A stretch of 64,000 bases of DNA, from contig NZ_JABAIH010000006.1 in assembly GCF_012641395.1 (NCBI RefSeq), positions 62,001-126,000 on the forward strand, given 5' to 3'. Positions within the stretch are counted from its first letter, which is position 1. Each line of letters begins with the position of its first letter. This document shows, in pieces, positions 51,777 through 60,081 of the stretch. The DNA is from Rhizobium sp. P32RR-XVIII (GTDB lineage: Bacteria > Pseudomonadota > Alphaproteobacteria > Rhizobiales > Rhizobiaceae). The translations under genes and the position numbers were made by a program. The notes beneath the pieces were generated by a model. That model was given only the letters and a program-made list of their open reading frames with translations. It was not told the origin of the DNA and searched no databases.

Positions 51777-52103
51777 TATCGTATCCTCTTGCAGTGAAAG
51801 CGAAAGCCCGCGCGCGCAGGTGGGGGTCCCGGAGGGCGCGGGCAGACAGTGGATATCAATGCCATGTGTCGGCTGCGTAAAGCCTCGCGCTGTTCGCGGA
51901 GCAGCGTGCAAGTGATTTGAAATGGCTAACGGGTTGAAATGATTTTAATAATCATCGTTCCCGCACCCTTCGCAGGTGGCAGCGTGCTACACTATGCCAC
52001 GCGGGATCGGTCAAGATGTCGCATCGAGGCCCTCGGAAAATCGTCCGCGGCCGGGCAAGCCGTCGCGGAGAGGACTCCGCGCCGGGTTGGTGCTACCGGG
52101 AAA
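51777..52103. other. 327 bp gap between phosphoesterase and WD40 genes
   Basis: Both flanking genes are on the minus strand. The gap holds the phosphoesterase promoter region, a GC-rich hairpin at about 51806-51842 and an AT-rich palindrome at 51940-51956. No gene is recognised. No pho box was seen. Confidence 0.6.
51940..51956. promoter_or_regulatory. AT-rich palindrome upstream of the phosphoesterase gene
   Basis: Reads ATGATTTTAATAATCAT on the plus strand: inverted repeat ATGATT / AATCAT with a 5 bp spacer. It lies 164 bp upstream of the start codon. It resembles Fur- or Mur-type boxes only loosely; a regulator is not assigned. Confidence 0.3.
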
Positions 52104-53096
52104 TCAGGCCGATATATCGACGACGCCGCAATCGCCGGCTTCGGAGGCGAAGGCGAGCAGCTTGCCGTTCTTGCTCCAGCTCATCGAGGTGATCGCGCCC
52201 TTGCCGGGCCGGCGGATCAACGCTTCCTTGCTGTCGGCGAGGCGCACGGCAAGGATCATGCCGTCGATGAAGCCGATTGCCAGGATGTCTTCGGCCGGGT
52301 GGAACTTGACCGCAGTCGCCATAATGTTGGCGCGCGTGCCGAGTTCCAGAGGAGCTTTGCCCATCGGGCCATCCTTACCCTGGAACGGCCAGACGATCGC
52401 CGCCGGCGCTCCTGATGATGCAAGCCACTTGCCCTTTGGGGACCAGGACAGCGACTTCACCTTGGCCGGATAGCCGGTCATGCGCATGTGGCGCGGCTCG
52501 TTGTTGGATTTGACCTCGAGCTTCCAGCCGTGCAGCGCATTTTCCTGCATCGTCGTCACCAGGAAATTACCCTCCGGCGAGAACGTAACCCCGGTGTGGG
52601 CACCTTTCCATTCGAGGTCGACCGGCTTGGCGCTCGTCGCTACCCAGTGCAGTGAAACGCCATTATAGCGGGCTGCGGCAATGCGCAGGCCCTTCGGTGC
52701 GAAAGCGAGGCCCTCGACGGTGCGTTCTTCGGAGAATTCTTTCGTTTCGCCGTTGGAAAGACGGACGAATGTGCTCTTGCCGTAGGAATAGGCGATGGCG
52801 CCCTGAGGGCCCGCAGCGACCTGCGAAATCCACTTGCGCGGCGCGCTGGCAATCTCGCTGACGCTTGCATCGGCGCCGATACGCAGCACCTTGCCGTCTT
52901 CGCCGCCGGAAATCAGGCTTTCGCTGTAGGGATCGCGGATGCAGGTGAGCATGCCGCCCTGATGGGCTTCGGAAACCTTCTCGCCGCCATCCAGCCGGTG
53001 AACCGTGCCGTTGGCATTCGCAAAGAACGGAACATCACCTAAAAATTCGACGGCCAGGATGTGGCCGTCGAGATCAAGCGGTGCAACTGTGGGCAT
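52104..53096 (-). CDS. WD40-repeat protein coupled to CobW
   Basis: 330 residues from the ATG at 53096, which shares a base with the CobW stop (TGATG). Repeats of about 40 residues show beta-propeller features (LISGGEDGKVLRI; LEWKGAHTGVTFSPEGNFLV; KSLSWSPKGKWLASSG; AITSMSWSKNGKLLAFASE), consistent with a six- to seven-bladed propeller. There is no signal peptide and no membrane helix, so it is cytoplasmic. WD40 proteins of this type are found beside CobW/COG0523 GTPases, which points to a partner or scaffold role in metal delivery; this is inferred from the neighbourhood. Confidence 0.85.
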   Translation of the reverse strand: MPTVAPLDLDGHILAVEFLGDVPFFANANGTVHRLDGGEKVSEAHQGGMLTCIRDPYSESLISGGEDGKVLRIGADASVSEIASAPRKWISQVAAGPQGAIAYSYGKSTFVRLSNGETKEFSEERTVEGLAFAPKGLRIAAARYNGVSLHWVATSAKPVDLEWKGAHTGVTFSPEGNFLVTTMQENALHGWKLEVKSNNEPRHMRMTGYPAKVKSLSWSPKGKWLASSGAPAAIVWPFQGKDGPMGKAPLELGTRANIMATAVKFHPAEDILAIGFIDGMILAVRLADSKEALIRRPGKGAITSMSWSKNGKLLAFASEAGDCGVVDISA

Positions 53097-54196
53097 CAGG
53101 CGGCAGCCTCGCACGCCTTGAAGGATGCTTCGAGCTTTTCGCGGTCGAGTTCGCGGCCGATGAAGACGAGCCGCGTCTCGTGCTTCTCGCCATCCTTCCA
53201 CGGACGCTGATGGTCACCCTCGATGATCATGTGTACGCCCTGGACGACATAGCGCTCCGGATCGTCCTTGAAGGCGATGATGCCCTTGAGGCGCAGGATA
53301 TTCGGGCCTTGCGTCTGGGTGATTTTCTGGATCCAGGGGAAGAAGCGCTCGGCATTCATCTCGCCGCCGCGCAGCGACACGGACTGAACCGTCACGTCAT
53401 GGATTGCCGACATGGCGCCGTGATGATGGTGATGGTCATGATCATGATGGTGGTGATCATGGTCGTGATCGTGCGCATGGTGGTGATGGTCGTGATCGCA
53501 ATCCGGACCGCACGCGTGGTCGTCGTGATCGTGTTCCAGGAAGTTCGGATCGTTTTCCAGCGCGCGTTCCAGATTGAAGGCGCCTTGGTCGAGCACGCGG
53601 GCCAGATCGACGCCGGAGCGGCTCGTCTTGTAGACGCGGGCGCTCGGGTTGATGGCGCGGACGATGTCCTCGATCTGCGCCAGTTCCTCGGGCGTCACGA
53701 GGTCGGTCTTGTTGATGATGACGACGTCGGCAAAGGCGATCTGGTCTTCGGCCTCGCGGCTGTCCTTCAGGCGGAGCGGCAGGTGTTTGGCATCGACCAG
53801 GGCGACGACGGCATCAAGTTCCGTCTTGGCGCGCACGTCGTCATCCATGAAGAAGGTCTGGGCGACCGGCACCGGGTCGGCAAGGCCCGTGGTTTCGACG
53901 ATGATGCCGTCGAAACGGCCCGGACGGCGCATCAGGCCTTCGACAACGCGGATCAGGTCGCCGCGCACCGTGCAGCACACGCAGCCGTTGTTCATTTCAT
54001 AGATTTCTTCGTCGGATTCGACGATGAGGTCGTTGTCGATGCCGATCTCGCCGAATTCGTTGACGATGACCGCATATTTCTTGCCGTGGTTCTCCGACAG
54101 GATGCGGTTGAGCAACGTCGTCTTGCCGGCGCCGAGGTAGCCGGTGAGAACGGTAACGGGGATTGGCTTCTGCTGAGTCGGAATTGCGTCGGTCAT
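53096..54196 (-). CDS. CobW/COG0523 GTPase with His-rich metal-binding segment
   Basis: 366 residues from the ATG at 54196 (GAGG upstream). G3E-family GTPase: Walker A GYLGAGKTTLL (residues 19-29), the CXCC metal motif NGCVCCTV (Cys72, 74, 75), Walker B/G3 ETTGLADPVP and the G4 motif INKTDLV. Residues 222-259 contain 21 His in 38, mixed with Asp, a strong metal-binding tract. The C-terminal CobW_C domain follows. Such proteins insert zinc, cobalt or other metals into targets, and are often induced when zinc is scarce. A candidate Zur-like site lies 94 bp upstream, and a WD40 gene is coupled downstream. Confidence 0.93.
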   Translation of the reverse strand: MTDAIPTQQKPIPVTVLTGYLGAGKTTLLNRILSENHGKKYAVIVNEFGEIGIDNDLIVESDEEIYEMNNGCVCCTVRGDLIRVVEGLMRRPGRFDGIIVETTGLADPVPVAQTFFMDDDVRAKTELDAVVALVDAKHLPLRLKDSREAEDQIAFADVVIINKTDLVTPEELAQIEDIVRAINPSARVYKTSRSGVDLARVLDQGAFNLERALENDPNFLEHDHDDHACGPDCDHDHHHHAHDHDHDHHHHDHDHHHHHGAMSAIHDVTVQSVSLRGGEMNAERFFPWIQKITQTQGPNILRLKGIIAFKDDPERYVVQGVHMIIEGDHQRPWKDGEKHETRLVFIGRELDREKLEASFKACEAAA

Positions 54197-54289
54197 GGGA
54201 ACCTCGAAGAATGGGCTGGCCGCCGTAGGGGCTCGAAAATGGTCGGTCACATATAAGGAGTTGGAGGCGGCAGTTCAAAGGGTTTTATA

Positions 54290-54306
54290 ATGTTATAAGA
54301 TCACAT
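54290..54306. promoter_or_regulatory. Possible Zur-like site upstream of the CobW gene
   Basis: ATGTTATAAGATCACAT, a 17 bp imperfect palindrome with 6 of 8 pairs matching. Its left arm equals the known Zur box arm ATGTTATA. It lies 94 bp upstream of the CobW start. Low certainty. Confidence 0.3.
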
Positions 54307-54320
54307 TGCGGTTGACTGCT

Positions 54321-55112
54321 CTATCGGAGCTCGGACGCATCGAACGCATCCACGTCCTGTAGCAGTTCGACCAGCCCTTTTACAGAATGCGCGATCAGCG
54401 CTTCACCCTTTTCGGCCGTGGCGGCGGCTGCGTTCCCTGCCGCGCCCCTATCGTTGAGATCGGACATTTTCCAGCCGAAGGCGTGCGGCCCATATGCTCG
54501 CAGATGCCTGAAGCGAGCCGCGAATTCCGCCTGCCGCGAAGTAAAGTTCTCGACCTTTGACATCGCGACCTTCCCGGGATGCAGCGCCAGCATCACCGAG
54601 GTCTCGATGTCGCCGCCATGGATGTCGATTGCCTTGTCCTCAGCGGAAATCACCGCTTCCGGTACGCCGAAGCGGGTCCAGCTGGTCGCGACGGCAAGCA
54701 TGTTGAACTTCACCCGCGCCTCGGTTGCGACGATCGTCATCAGCGGAGAATTTCCACCGTGGGCGTTCAGCAGCACCAGTTTGCGAAAGCCAAGGCTGTG
54801 CAGCATTCCGGCTATTCCAAGCCAGCGATGGATCGCTTCCCCATAGGTCAGCGTCTTCGTGCCGTCGACCTCCATGTGCTCGATCGAATAGCCGATCGGC
54901 TCCGCCGGCAGGAAGGTCACAGGCAAAGCGGAAGGAAGGGCGTCCTTCAACCGCTCGACGATCCCTTCGGCGATCAGCGTGTCGGTTTCGAACGGCAGGT
55001 GAGGCCCATGCTGCTCATGCGCGCCAAGCGGCAATACGGCGATCCAATTCCGGCGGTCTTCAGCCGGAATTGAAGGATCGTTGTCGGCGAAGTTCCGGGC
55101 AGGTGCTGTCAT
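54321..55112 (-). CDS. Creatininase-family amidohydrolase
   Basis: 263 residues from the ATG at 55112. Metal-ligand motifs of the creatininase fold are visible: LPLGAHEQHGPHLPFETDT (Glu, His, Asp ligands), LLNAHGGNSPLM, and HGGDIETSVML. Family members hydrolyse creatinine or other cyclic amides, or act as formamide hydrolases in riboflavin-analog and mycofactocin pathways; which one applies is unclear. It is divergent from a MarR gene over 88 bp and preceded on its 3' side by the CobW promoter region. Confidence 0.87.
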   Translation of the reverse strand: MTAPARNFADNDPSIPAEDRRNWIAVLPLGAHEQHGPHLPFETDTLIAEGIVERLKDALPSALPVTFLPAEPIGYSIEHMEVDGTKTLTYGEAIHRWLGIAGMLHSLGFRKLVLLNAHGGNSPLMTIVATEARVKFNMLAVATSWTRFGVPEAVISAEDKAIDIHGGDIETSVMLALHPGKVAMSKVENFTSRQAEFAARFRHLRAYGPHAFGWKMSDLNDRGAAGNAAAATAEKGEALIAHSVKGLVELLQDVDAFDASELR

Positions 55113-55136
55113 ACAGTTTCGATGCCCCTTGTTTAT

Positions 55137-55178
55137 GACGTGAACCTGCGCAATGTCATAACGCAGCGTTGTCACGTC
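55137..55178. promoter_or_regulatory. Possible operator between creatininase and MarR genes
   Basis: GACGTGA (55137-55143) and TCACGTC (55172-55178) form a perfect inverted repeat. Shorter, imperfect complementarity (CTGCG / CGCAG) lies inside. It is located between the two divergent start codons, where a MarR protein could control both. Confidence 0.4.
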
Positions 55179-55199
55179 TTAAAGATCCAAGGGATGGCG

Positions 55200-55712
55200 A
55201 TGGGGAAGAAGAACAAGGACGGCAAGAAGCAGAAATCCAAGAAAAAGGATCATACCGAATATACGGTCACCGATCTTTCGCCGGCTTTGACGCAGGCCGC
55301 GCGGTCCATGCGCACGGTGCTCTCTCGCAATCTCTTCCAGAGCGGGCTTTATGCCGGCCAGGACGGGGTCATTCTCTCGCTTGCCGAAGCCGACGGCATG
55401 ACGGCAGGCGGGCTTGCGCAGAAACTCGGCGTCAAAGCACCGACCATGACGCGCACGATCGGCCGCATGGAAGCCCAGGGCTTCCTGGAACGCAAGCCGG
55501 ACGCCGACGACGCGCGGCTGACGAAGGTCTTTCTCACTGAACAGGGCCGTGGCAGCGTGAAAGCAATCGAGCAGGCAGCATCCGCCTGCGATCACCTGGC
55601 CACGCTGGACTTTTCCGACAAGGAGATCCGCAACCTCGTGCGCTTGCTGAAGGCAATCGACAACAACCTTCAGGCCGAGGCTGCACATTTCGAAGAGCCT
55701 GAGGAAATTTGA
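55200..55712 (+). CDS. MarR-family transcriptional regulator
   Basis: 170 residues from the ATG at 55200 (AAGGG upstream); an ATG two codons earlier is possible. A Lys-rich N-terminus (KKNKDGKKQKSKKKDH) precedes the winged HTH: GQDGVILSLAEADGMTAGGL, the recognition helix VKAPTMTRTIGRMEAQGFLE, and the wing RKPDADDARLTKVFLT. It is divergent from the creatininase gene with a palindrome between. Likely autoregulated. A hairpin follows 59 bp after its stop. Confidence 0.87.
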   Translation: MGKKNKDGKKQKSKKKDHTEYTVTDLSPALTQAARSMRTVLSRNLFQSGLYAGQDGVILSLAEADGMTAGGLAQKLGVKAPTMTRTIGRMEAQGFLERKPDADDARLTKVFLTEQGRGSVKAIEQAASACDHLATLDFSDKEIRNLVRLLKAIDNNLQAEAAHFEEPEEI

Positions 55713-55770
55713 CAATCAAATGAATTTCGGTTTGCCTCGCCGCGTTTAATCTTTTAATTAAATATTTTAA

Positions 55771-55791
55771 GGGGCGTTTTCGCGACGCCCC
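55771..55791. terminator. Hairpin between MarR and LacI genes
   Basis: Perfect 7 bp stem GGGGCGT / ACGCCCC with a 7-base loop. No T-run follows on the plus strand; an AT-rich tract precedes it. It may end the MarR transcript with Rho help. Confidence 0.4.
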
Positions 55792-55821
55792 ACATCTCGC
55801 GCGGCGCAAGGCGGAGGATGC

Positions 55822-56844
55822 GTGGCTCAAAAGATCAAACTTTCAACGATTGCTGAAACGCTTGGTATTTCAACGGCAACTGTATCGCTTGCCTTACGCG
55901 ATAGTCCGTTGGTGGCTGGCAATACAAGGGAAAAGATCAAGGAACAGGCGCGCACGCTGGGTTACATCTATAACCGTCGTGCTGCCAGTCTGCGCACCTC
56001 TCGCTCGGGCATCGTCGGTGTCGTCGTGCACGACATCATGAACCCGTTCTACGGCGAAATCCTGAAGGCGATCGAAAGCGAGCTCGATCGCAGCCGTCAT
56101 ACCTTCATTCTGTCCAACCACTACGACTCGGTGGAGAAGCAACGCACCTTCATCGAGACGCTGCTGCAGCTCGGCGGTGACGGCGTCATCATGTCGCCTG
56201 CGATCGGGACACCGCTCGAAGATATGCAGCTTGCTGAAGACAACGGCATGCCCGCCATCCTCGTCGCCCGTTCGATGGAAGGGTCCGCCCTGCCGACCTA
56301 TCGCGGTGACGACAGCTATGGCATTTCGCTCGCGACCAATCACCTGATCGGCCTCGGCCACCGGACGATTGCCATGATCGGCGGGACGGATCAGACCTCG
56401 ACTGGCCGTGACCGTTACCAGGGTTATGTCAACGCATTGCGCAAGGCCGAGATCGAAGTCGATCCTAACCTGCGCATTCCCGGTCCGCGCTCGATGCAGG
56501 GCGGCTTCGAGGCGGCGGTCCACTTTCTGTCGCTGCCGCAGAAGCCGACGGCCGCCGTCTGCTGGAACGATCTTGTTGCCATCGGTCTCATGAACGGTAT
56601 CGCCCGCGCCGGTCTTGTGCCGGGTAAGGACATATCGGTCACAGGCTATGACGACCTTGAGGAAGCCTCCCTCTCGACGCCGGCGTTGACGACGGTGTGG
56701 AACGGGCAGGCGGAAGTCGGCCGGCTTGCCGCCCGGGCCCTTCTCGATCGCTTAGCCGGAAGCCACGAACCGGATGGCATTCATCTCATCAAGCCGGAAA
56801 TGCGCATCCGCCAGTCGACCAGCCCTTACAGAGCCCGCCAGTAA
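55822..56844 (+). CDS. LacI-family transcriptional regulator
   Basis: 340 residues, GTG start with GGAGG upstream. The HTH is at residues 6-30 (KLSTIAETLGISTATVSLAL). The core is of the GalR type (SGIVGVVVHDIMNPFYGEIL; ISVTGYDDLEEASLSTPALT). The hydroxyacid dehydrogenase gene begins 15 bp later, so the two form one unit. The LacI protein probably controls it together with other loci. The ligand is not known. Confidence 0.89.
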   Translation: MAQKIKLSTIAETLGISTATVSLALRDSPLVAGNTREKIKEQARTLGYIYNRRAASLRTSRSGIVGVVVHDIMNPFYGEILKAIESELDRSRHTFILSNHYDSVEKQRTFIETLLQLGGDGVIMSPAIGTPLEDMQLAEDNGMPAILVARSMEGSALPTYRGDDSYGISLATNHLIGLGHRTIAMIGGTDQTSTGRDRYQGYVNALRKAEIEVDPNLRIPGPRSMQGGFEAAVHFLSLPQKPTAAVCWNDLVAIGLMNGIARAGLVPGKDISVTGYDDLEEASLSTPALTTVWNGQAEVGRLAARALLDRLAGSHEPDGIHLIKPEMRIRQSTSPYRARQ

Positions 56845-56859
56845 GACAGAGGAAAAGCT

Positions 56860-57816
56860 ATGCCCCGCATTGCCATTCTCGTTCCCGGGAAGATACACGA
56901 GCGCGTGCTTTCGGCCTTGGGGGACCGTTTCGACCTCGTCGCCGTCGAAAGCGAGGAGACGCTCAAGCTGGACGCGGAAACCGCAAGCCGTGTTCGCGGG
57001 GCAGCCGTCAGTGGGGCGTTCCCTGGTAAGTGGATGGACCAACTGACCAAGCTCGAAGTGATCGCAAGCTTCGGGGTCGGTTATGATGCCGTGGACGTCA
57101 AGCACGCCGCGGAAAAAGGCATCATCGTCACCAATACGCCGGATGTGCTGAACGACGAGGTCGCCGATACGGCGGTCGGTTTGCTGCTCAACACGATCCG
57201 CGAGCTGCCGCGGGCGGAAAACTGGCTACGCGAGGGCCATTGGAAGCCAGGTGCGGCCTACCCGCTGTCTCGCTTTTCCTTGAAAGGCCGGCATGTCGGC
57301 CTCTACGGTCTCGGTCGCATCGGCCAGGAGATCGCCAAGCGGCTCGAGCCTTTCAAGGTGAAGATCAGCTATCACACGCGCAACAGAAATCCGGACATCG
57401 CCTACGATTACCATCCGACGCTGAAAGGCCTCGCGGAGGCCGTCGACACATTGATCGCGATCGTTCCGAAGACGCCGCATACCCACAAGACGATCGATGC
57501 GGAGATACTTTCGGCGCTCGGTGCTGGCGGCGTTCTCATCAATATCGGCCGTGGCTGGACGGTGGATGAGGCAGCGCTCGTTTCGGCGTTGAAAAGCGGT
57601 GCGCTGGGTGCGGCGGGCCTTGACGTCTTTTACGACGAGCCGGTGGTTCCAGCCGAGCTGCTGAGCATGCCGAATGTTGTGCTGCTGCCGCACGTCGCCT
57701 CGGCCTCGATCCCGACGCGCAATGCCATGGCCGCCTTGGTTGCAGACAACCTCATCGAGTGGTTCGAGAAAGGCGCGGCGCTGACGCCGGTGCCGGAGAC
57801 GCCGTCAAAGCGCTGA
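56860..57816 (+). CDS. D-isomer-specific 2-hydroxyacid dehydrogenase
   Basis: 318 residues. NAD(P)-binding GLYGLGRIGQEIAKRL sits in the middle. The catalytic Arg (INIGRGWTVDE), Glu (VFYDEPVVP) and His (VLLPHVASAS) are present. This is the pattern of glyoxylate/hydroxypyruvate or phosphonate-type reductases. AGAGGAAAAGCT precedes the ATG. It follows the LacI gene closely, and its 3' end overlaps the convergent PuuD-like gene by 12 bp. A 2-oxo-acid/2-hydroxy-acid pair is the likely substrate; the TRAP system nearby may import a related acid. Confidence 0.9.
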   Translation: MPRIAILVPGKIHERVLSALGDRFDLVAVESEETLKLDAETASRVRGAAVSGAFPGKWMDQLTKLEVIASFGVGYDAVDVKHAAEKGIIVTNTPDVLNDEVADTAVGLLLNTIRELPRAENWLREGHWKPGAAYPLSRFSLKGRHVGLYGLGRIGQEIAKRLEPFKVKISYHTRNRNPDIAYDYHPTLKGLAEAVDTLIAIVPKTPHTHKTIDAEILSALGAGGVLINIGRGWTVDEAALVSALKSGALGAAGLDVFYDEPVVPAELLSMPNVVLLPHVASASIPTRNAMAALVADNLIEWFEKGAALTPVPETPSKR

Positions 57817-58590
57817 TTGCTTGGTTGCGGCCGGTTGCTGCTGCTTGCCGGCTGCATAGTCCCGCACAGCATCCCCGAACGCCGCAAAAATCTGGTTGGA
57901 GGCCTTGTCGGTCTCGGCCCAGTATTCCGGATGCCATTGCACGCCGACGGCGAAGGCCTTGGCGTCGATCACGGATACAGCCTCAATCGTTCCGTCTTCA
58001 GCGATTGCCTCCACCTGCAGCCGTGGCGCGGTCTTGGCGATCGCCTGGCGGTGCAGCGAGTTTACCTGGATTTCGCCGGGACCGATGATGCCTGCGATGC
58101 AGGAGCCCTCCTTGACGAAAACGCTCTGGCGGATCGCATACATGCCGTCCCGATCGACATCCGCCGGCTTGCGGTGGTCCCAGATGCCGTCCTGTTCGTG
58201 GATTTCGCTGGCAAGTGAACCGCCGAGTGCGACGTTCAGCTCCTGTATGCCGCGGCAGATTGCCAGCATCGGCACGGCGCGGTCGATCGCGCGGCGGATG
58301 AGGGGCAGGGCGGTTGCGTCACGCGCGGGATCGAAGGGTCCGTCGCTTTCGCGGGCTTCGGCGCCATAAAGCGATGGGTGAACATTGCTTGCGGAGCCGG
58401 AGACGAGCAGTCCGTCGACGCGGTCGAGGATCGCGTCCGCATCGTATCCCGTCTCAAAGGCAGGGATAATGAAAGCCATGACGCCCGCCGCGTTCAGCGC
58501 CGCACGCACATACTGATGCTGGACGGCATGCCAATCGGTGGCGTCAAAGGTTCGGATATCAGCGGGAACGGCGACAATCGGCTTGGTCAT
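57805..58590 (-). CDS. Class I glutamine amidotransferase-like hydrolase (PuuD type)
   Basis: 261 residues from the ATG at 58590. Glutamine-amidotransferase fold of the PuuD group: the nucleophile Cys112 lies in MLAICRGIQELN and the His-Glu pair in GVQWHPEYW. PuuD hydrolyses gamma-glutamyl-GABA in the putrescine pathway. Other Puu genes are not adjacent here, so the substrate stays open. A short Gln/Ala-rich C-terminus follows. Confidence 0.89.
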   Translation of the reverse strand: MTKPIVAVPADIRTFDATDWHAVQHQYVRAALNAAGVMAFIIPAFETGYDADAILDRVDGLLVSGSASNVHPSLYGAEARESDGPFDPARDATALPLIRRAIDRAVPMLAICRGIQELNVALGGSLASEIHEQDGIWDHRKPADVDRDGMYAIRQSVFVKEGSCIAGIIGPGEIQVNSLHRQAIAKTAPRLQVEAIAEDGTIEAVSVIDAKAFAVGVQWHPEYWAETDKASNQIFAAFGDAVRDYAAGKQQQPAATKQSAL

Positions 58591-58881
58591 TTTCAGTCCG
58601 TTGAACAATCCACTTTGTCTATTGTGAGAGCCGAAGTCCGCCCCAAAGTCAACTTCCCGGCGCAACCGCGGGCCAATTTACGGCAAATCGTGGCACTCAT
58701 GGGTAAAATCCAGCTAAACCGCTGATTTTGGAGGCAAACATCGCGACTGCCAAATTGCTGCCGTGATGCCAAAGTCTCATAGACTAAAGCTTGAAACGCA
58801 GGCGGTCACATGCTTAGCTCGCGCCCATTGCCGCGGGGGTAGGGAAGAATGACCGCAGCACCATCTATACGGGAGGTTTTG

Positions 58882-59988
58882 ATGGATCGTCGATCGTTTA
58901 TCAAGAAAGCTGGAACTGCGGGCGCAGGTGTCGTTGCGGCAAGCGCACTGGCCGCACCGGCTATCGCGCAGGAAAATCCGAAAATTTCGTGGCGCATGAC
59001 CTCTTCGTTCCCGAAGAGCCTGGACACGATCTATGGCGGCGCGGAAGACATCGCCAAGCATGTTTCTGCTTCCACCGGCGGCAATTTCACGATTCAGCCT
59101 TTCGCGGCTGGAGAGATCGTCCCGGCACTGCAGGCAGTCGATGCGGTGACCTCCGGCACGGTAGAGGCAGCCCACACCACCTCCTATTATTTCGTTGGCA
59201 AGGATCCGACCTATGCCATTGGTACGGCCATTCCGTTCGGCCTCAACAGCCGCCTGACGAATGCATGGTATTATCAGGGCAACGGCAATACGCTGATGAA
59301 CGAATTCTTTGCCACGCAGGGGATATACGGCCTCCCGGCCGGTAATACCGGCGCACAGATGGGCGGCTGGTTCCGTAAGGAAATCAATACGCTGGACGAT
59401 CTCAAGGGCGTCAAGATGCGCATTGCGGGCATTGCCGGGCAGGTCATGTCCAAGCTCGGCGTCATCCCGCAGCAGATCGGCGGCGGCGATATCTATCCGG
59501 CGCTTGAGAAGGGCACGATCGATGCCGCGGAGTTCGTCGGCCCGTACGACGACCTGAAGCTCGGCTTCCACAAGGTAGCGAAGTACTACTACTATCCGGG
59601 GTGGTGGGAAGGCGGCCCGACGGTGCATGGTATGTTCAATCTCGAAAAATGGAGCAGCCTGCCGAAGCACTATCAGGCCGCCCTGAACGATGCCTGCGCC
59701 TTCGCCAACACCAACATGCTGGCGAAATACGACACGAAGAACCCGGGAGCGCTGAAGCAGCTGGTGGCCGAGGGAGCGACGCTGCGTCCTTTCAGCCAGG
59801 AGATCCTGGAAGCCTGCTTCCAGTCCGCGATGGATCTCTACAAGGAGATCTCCGCTTCGAACCCGTATTTCAAGAAGATCTACGATGACCAGACCGCGTT
59901 CAAGCGCGACGCTTATCTGTGGATGCAGCTCTCGGAATACACTTTCGACACCTTCATGATGATCCAGCAGCGGTCGGGCAAGCTCTAA
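58882..59988 (+). CDS. TRAP transporter solute-binding protein
   Basis: 368 residues from the ATG at 58882 (GGGAGG upstream). The N-terminus DRRSFIKKAGTAGAGVVAAS is a twin-arginine (Tat) signal, followed by AAPAIA for cleavage. The mature domain is DctP-type: WRMTSSFPKSLDTIYGGAED, and the signature LDDLKGVKMRIAGIAGQVM. The sequence resembles the 2-oxo-acid-binding TakP group, a weak indication of substrate. The permease genes are convergent, on the other strand, starting 94 bp away. A terminator follows. Confidence 0.91.
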   Translation: MDRRSFIKKAGTAGAGVVAASALAAPAIAQENPKISWRMTSSFPKSLDTIYGGAEDIAKHVSASTGGNFTIQPFAAGEIVPALQAVDAVTSGTVEAAHTTSYYFVGKDPTYAIGTAIPFGLNSRLTNAWYYQGNGNTLMNEFFATQGIYGLPAGNTGAQMGGWFRKEINTLDDLKGVKMRIAGIAGQVMSKLGVIPQQIGGGDIYPALEKGTIDAAEFVGPYDDLKLGFHKVAKYYYYPGWWEGGPTVHGMFNLEKWSSLPKHYQAALNDACAFANTNMLAKYDTKNPGALKQLVAEGATLRPFSQEILEACFQSAMDLYKEISASNPYFKKIYDDQTAFKRDAYLWMQLSEYTFDTFMMIQQRSGKL

Positions 59989-60045
59989 CGGCTCCCGCTC
60001 CAACGAGCCTTTCTTCCCGCGTTTCATCACATTATCAGGCAAGGA

Positions 60046-60077
60046 ACTCCGGATTTTCATCCGGGGTTTTTCTTTTT
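60046..60077 (+). terminator. Intrinsic terminator after the TRAP binding-protein gene
   Basis: Stem ACTCCGGAT / ATCCGGGGT (one T-G pair) with loop TTTC, followed by TTTTCTTTTT. It separates the binding-protein gene from the convergent permease gene. Confidence 0.87.
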
Positions 60078-60081
60078 GCCT

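Noticed and set aside
50511..51797. 428-codon plus-strand frame opposite the phosphoesterase
   Set aside because: Antisense to a signal-peptide-bearing protein with family motifs; biased Arg/Val/Gly composition.
53081..54256. 391-codon plus-strand frame opposite the CobW gene, rich in Met and Val
   Set aside because: Its composition is the direct complement of the His-rich segment. The minus strand has the full CobW motifs.
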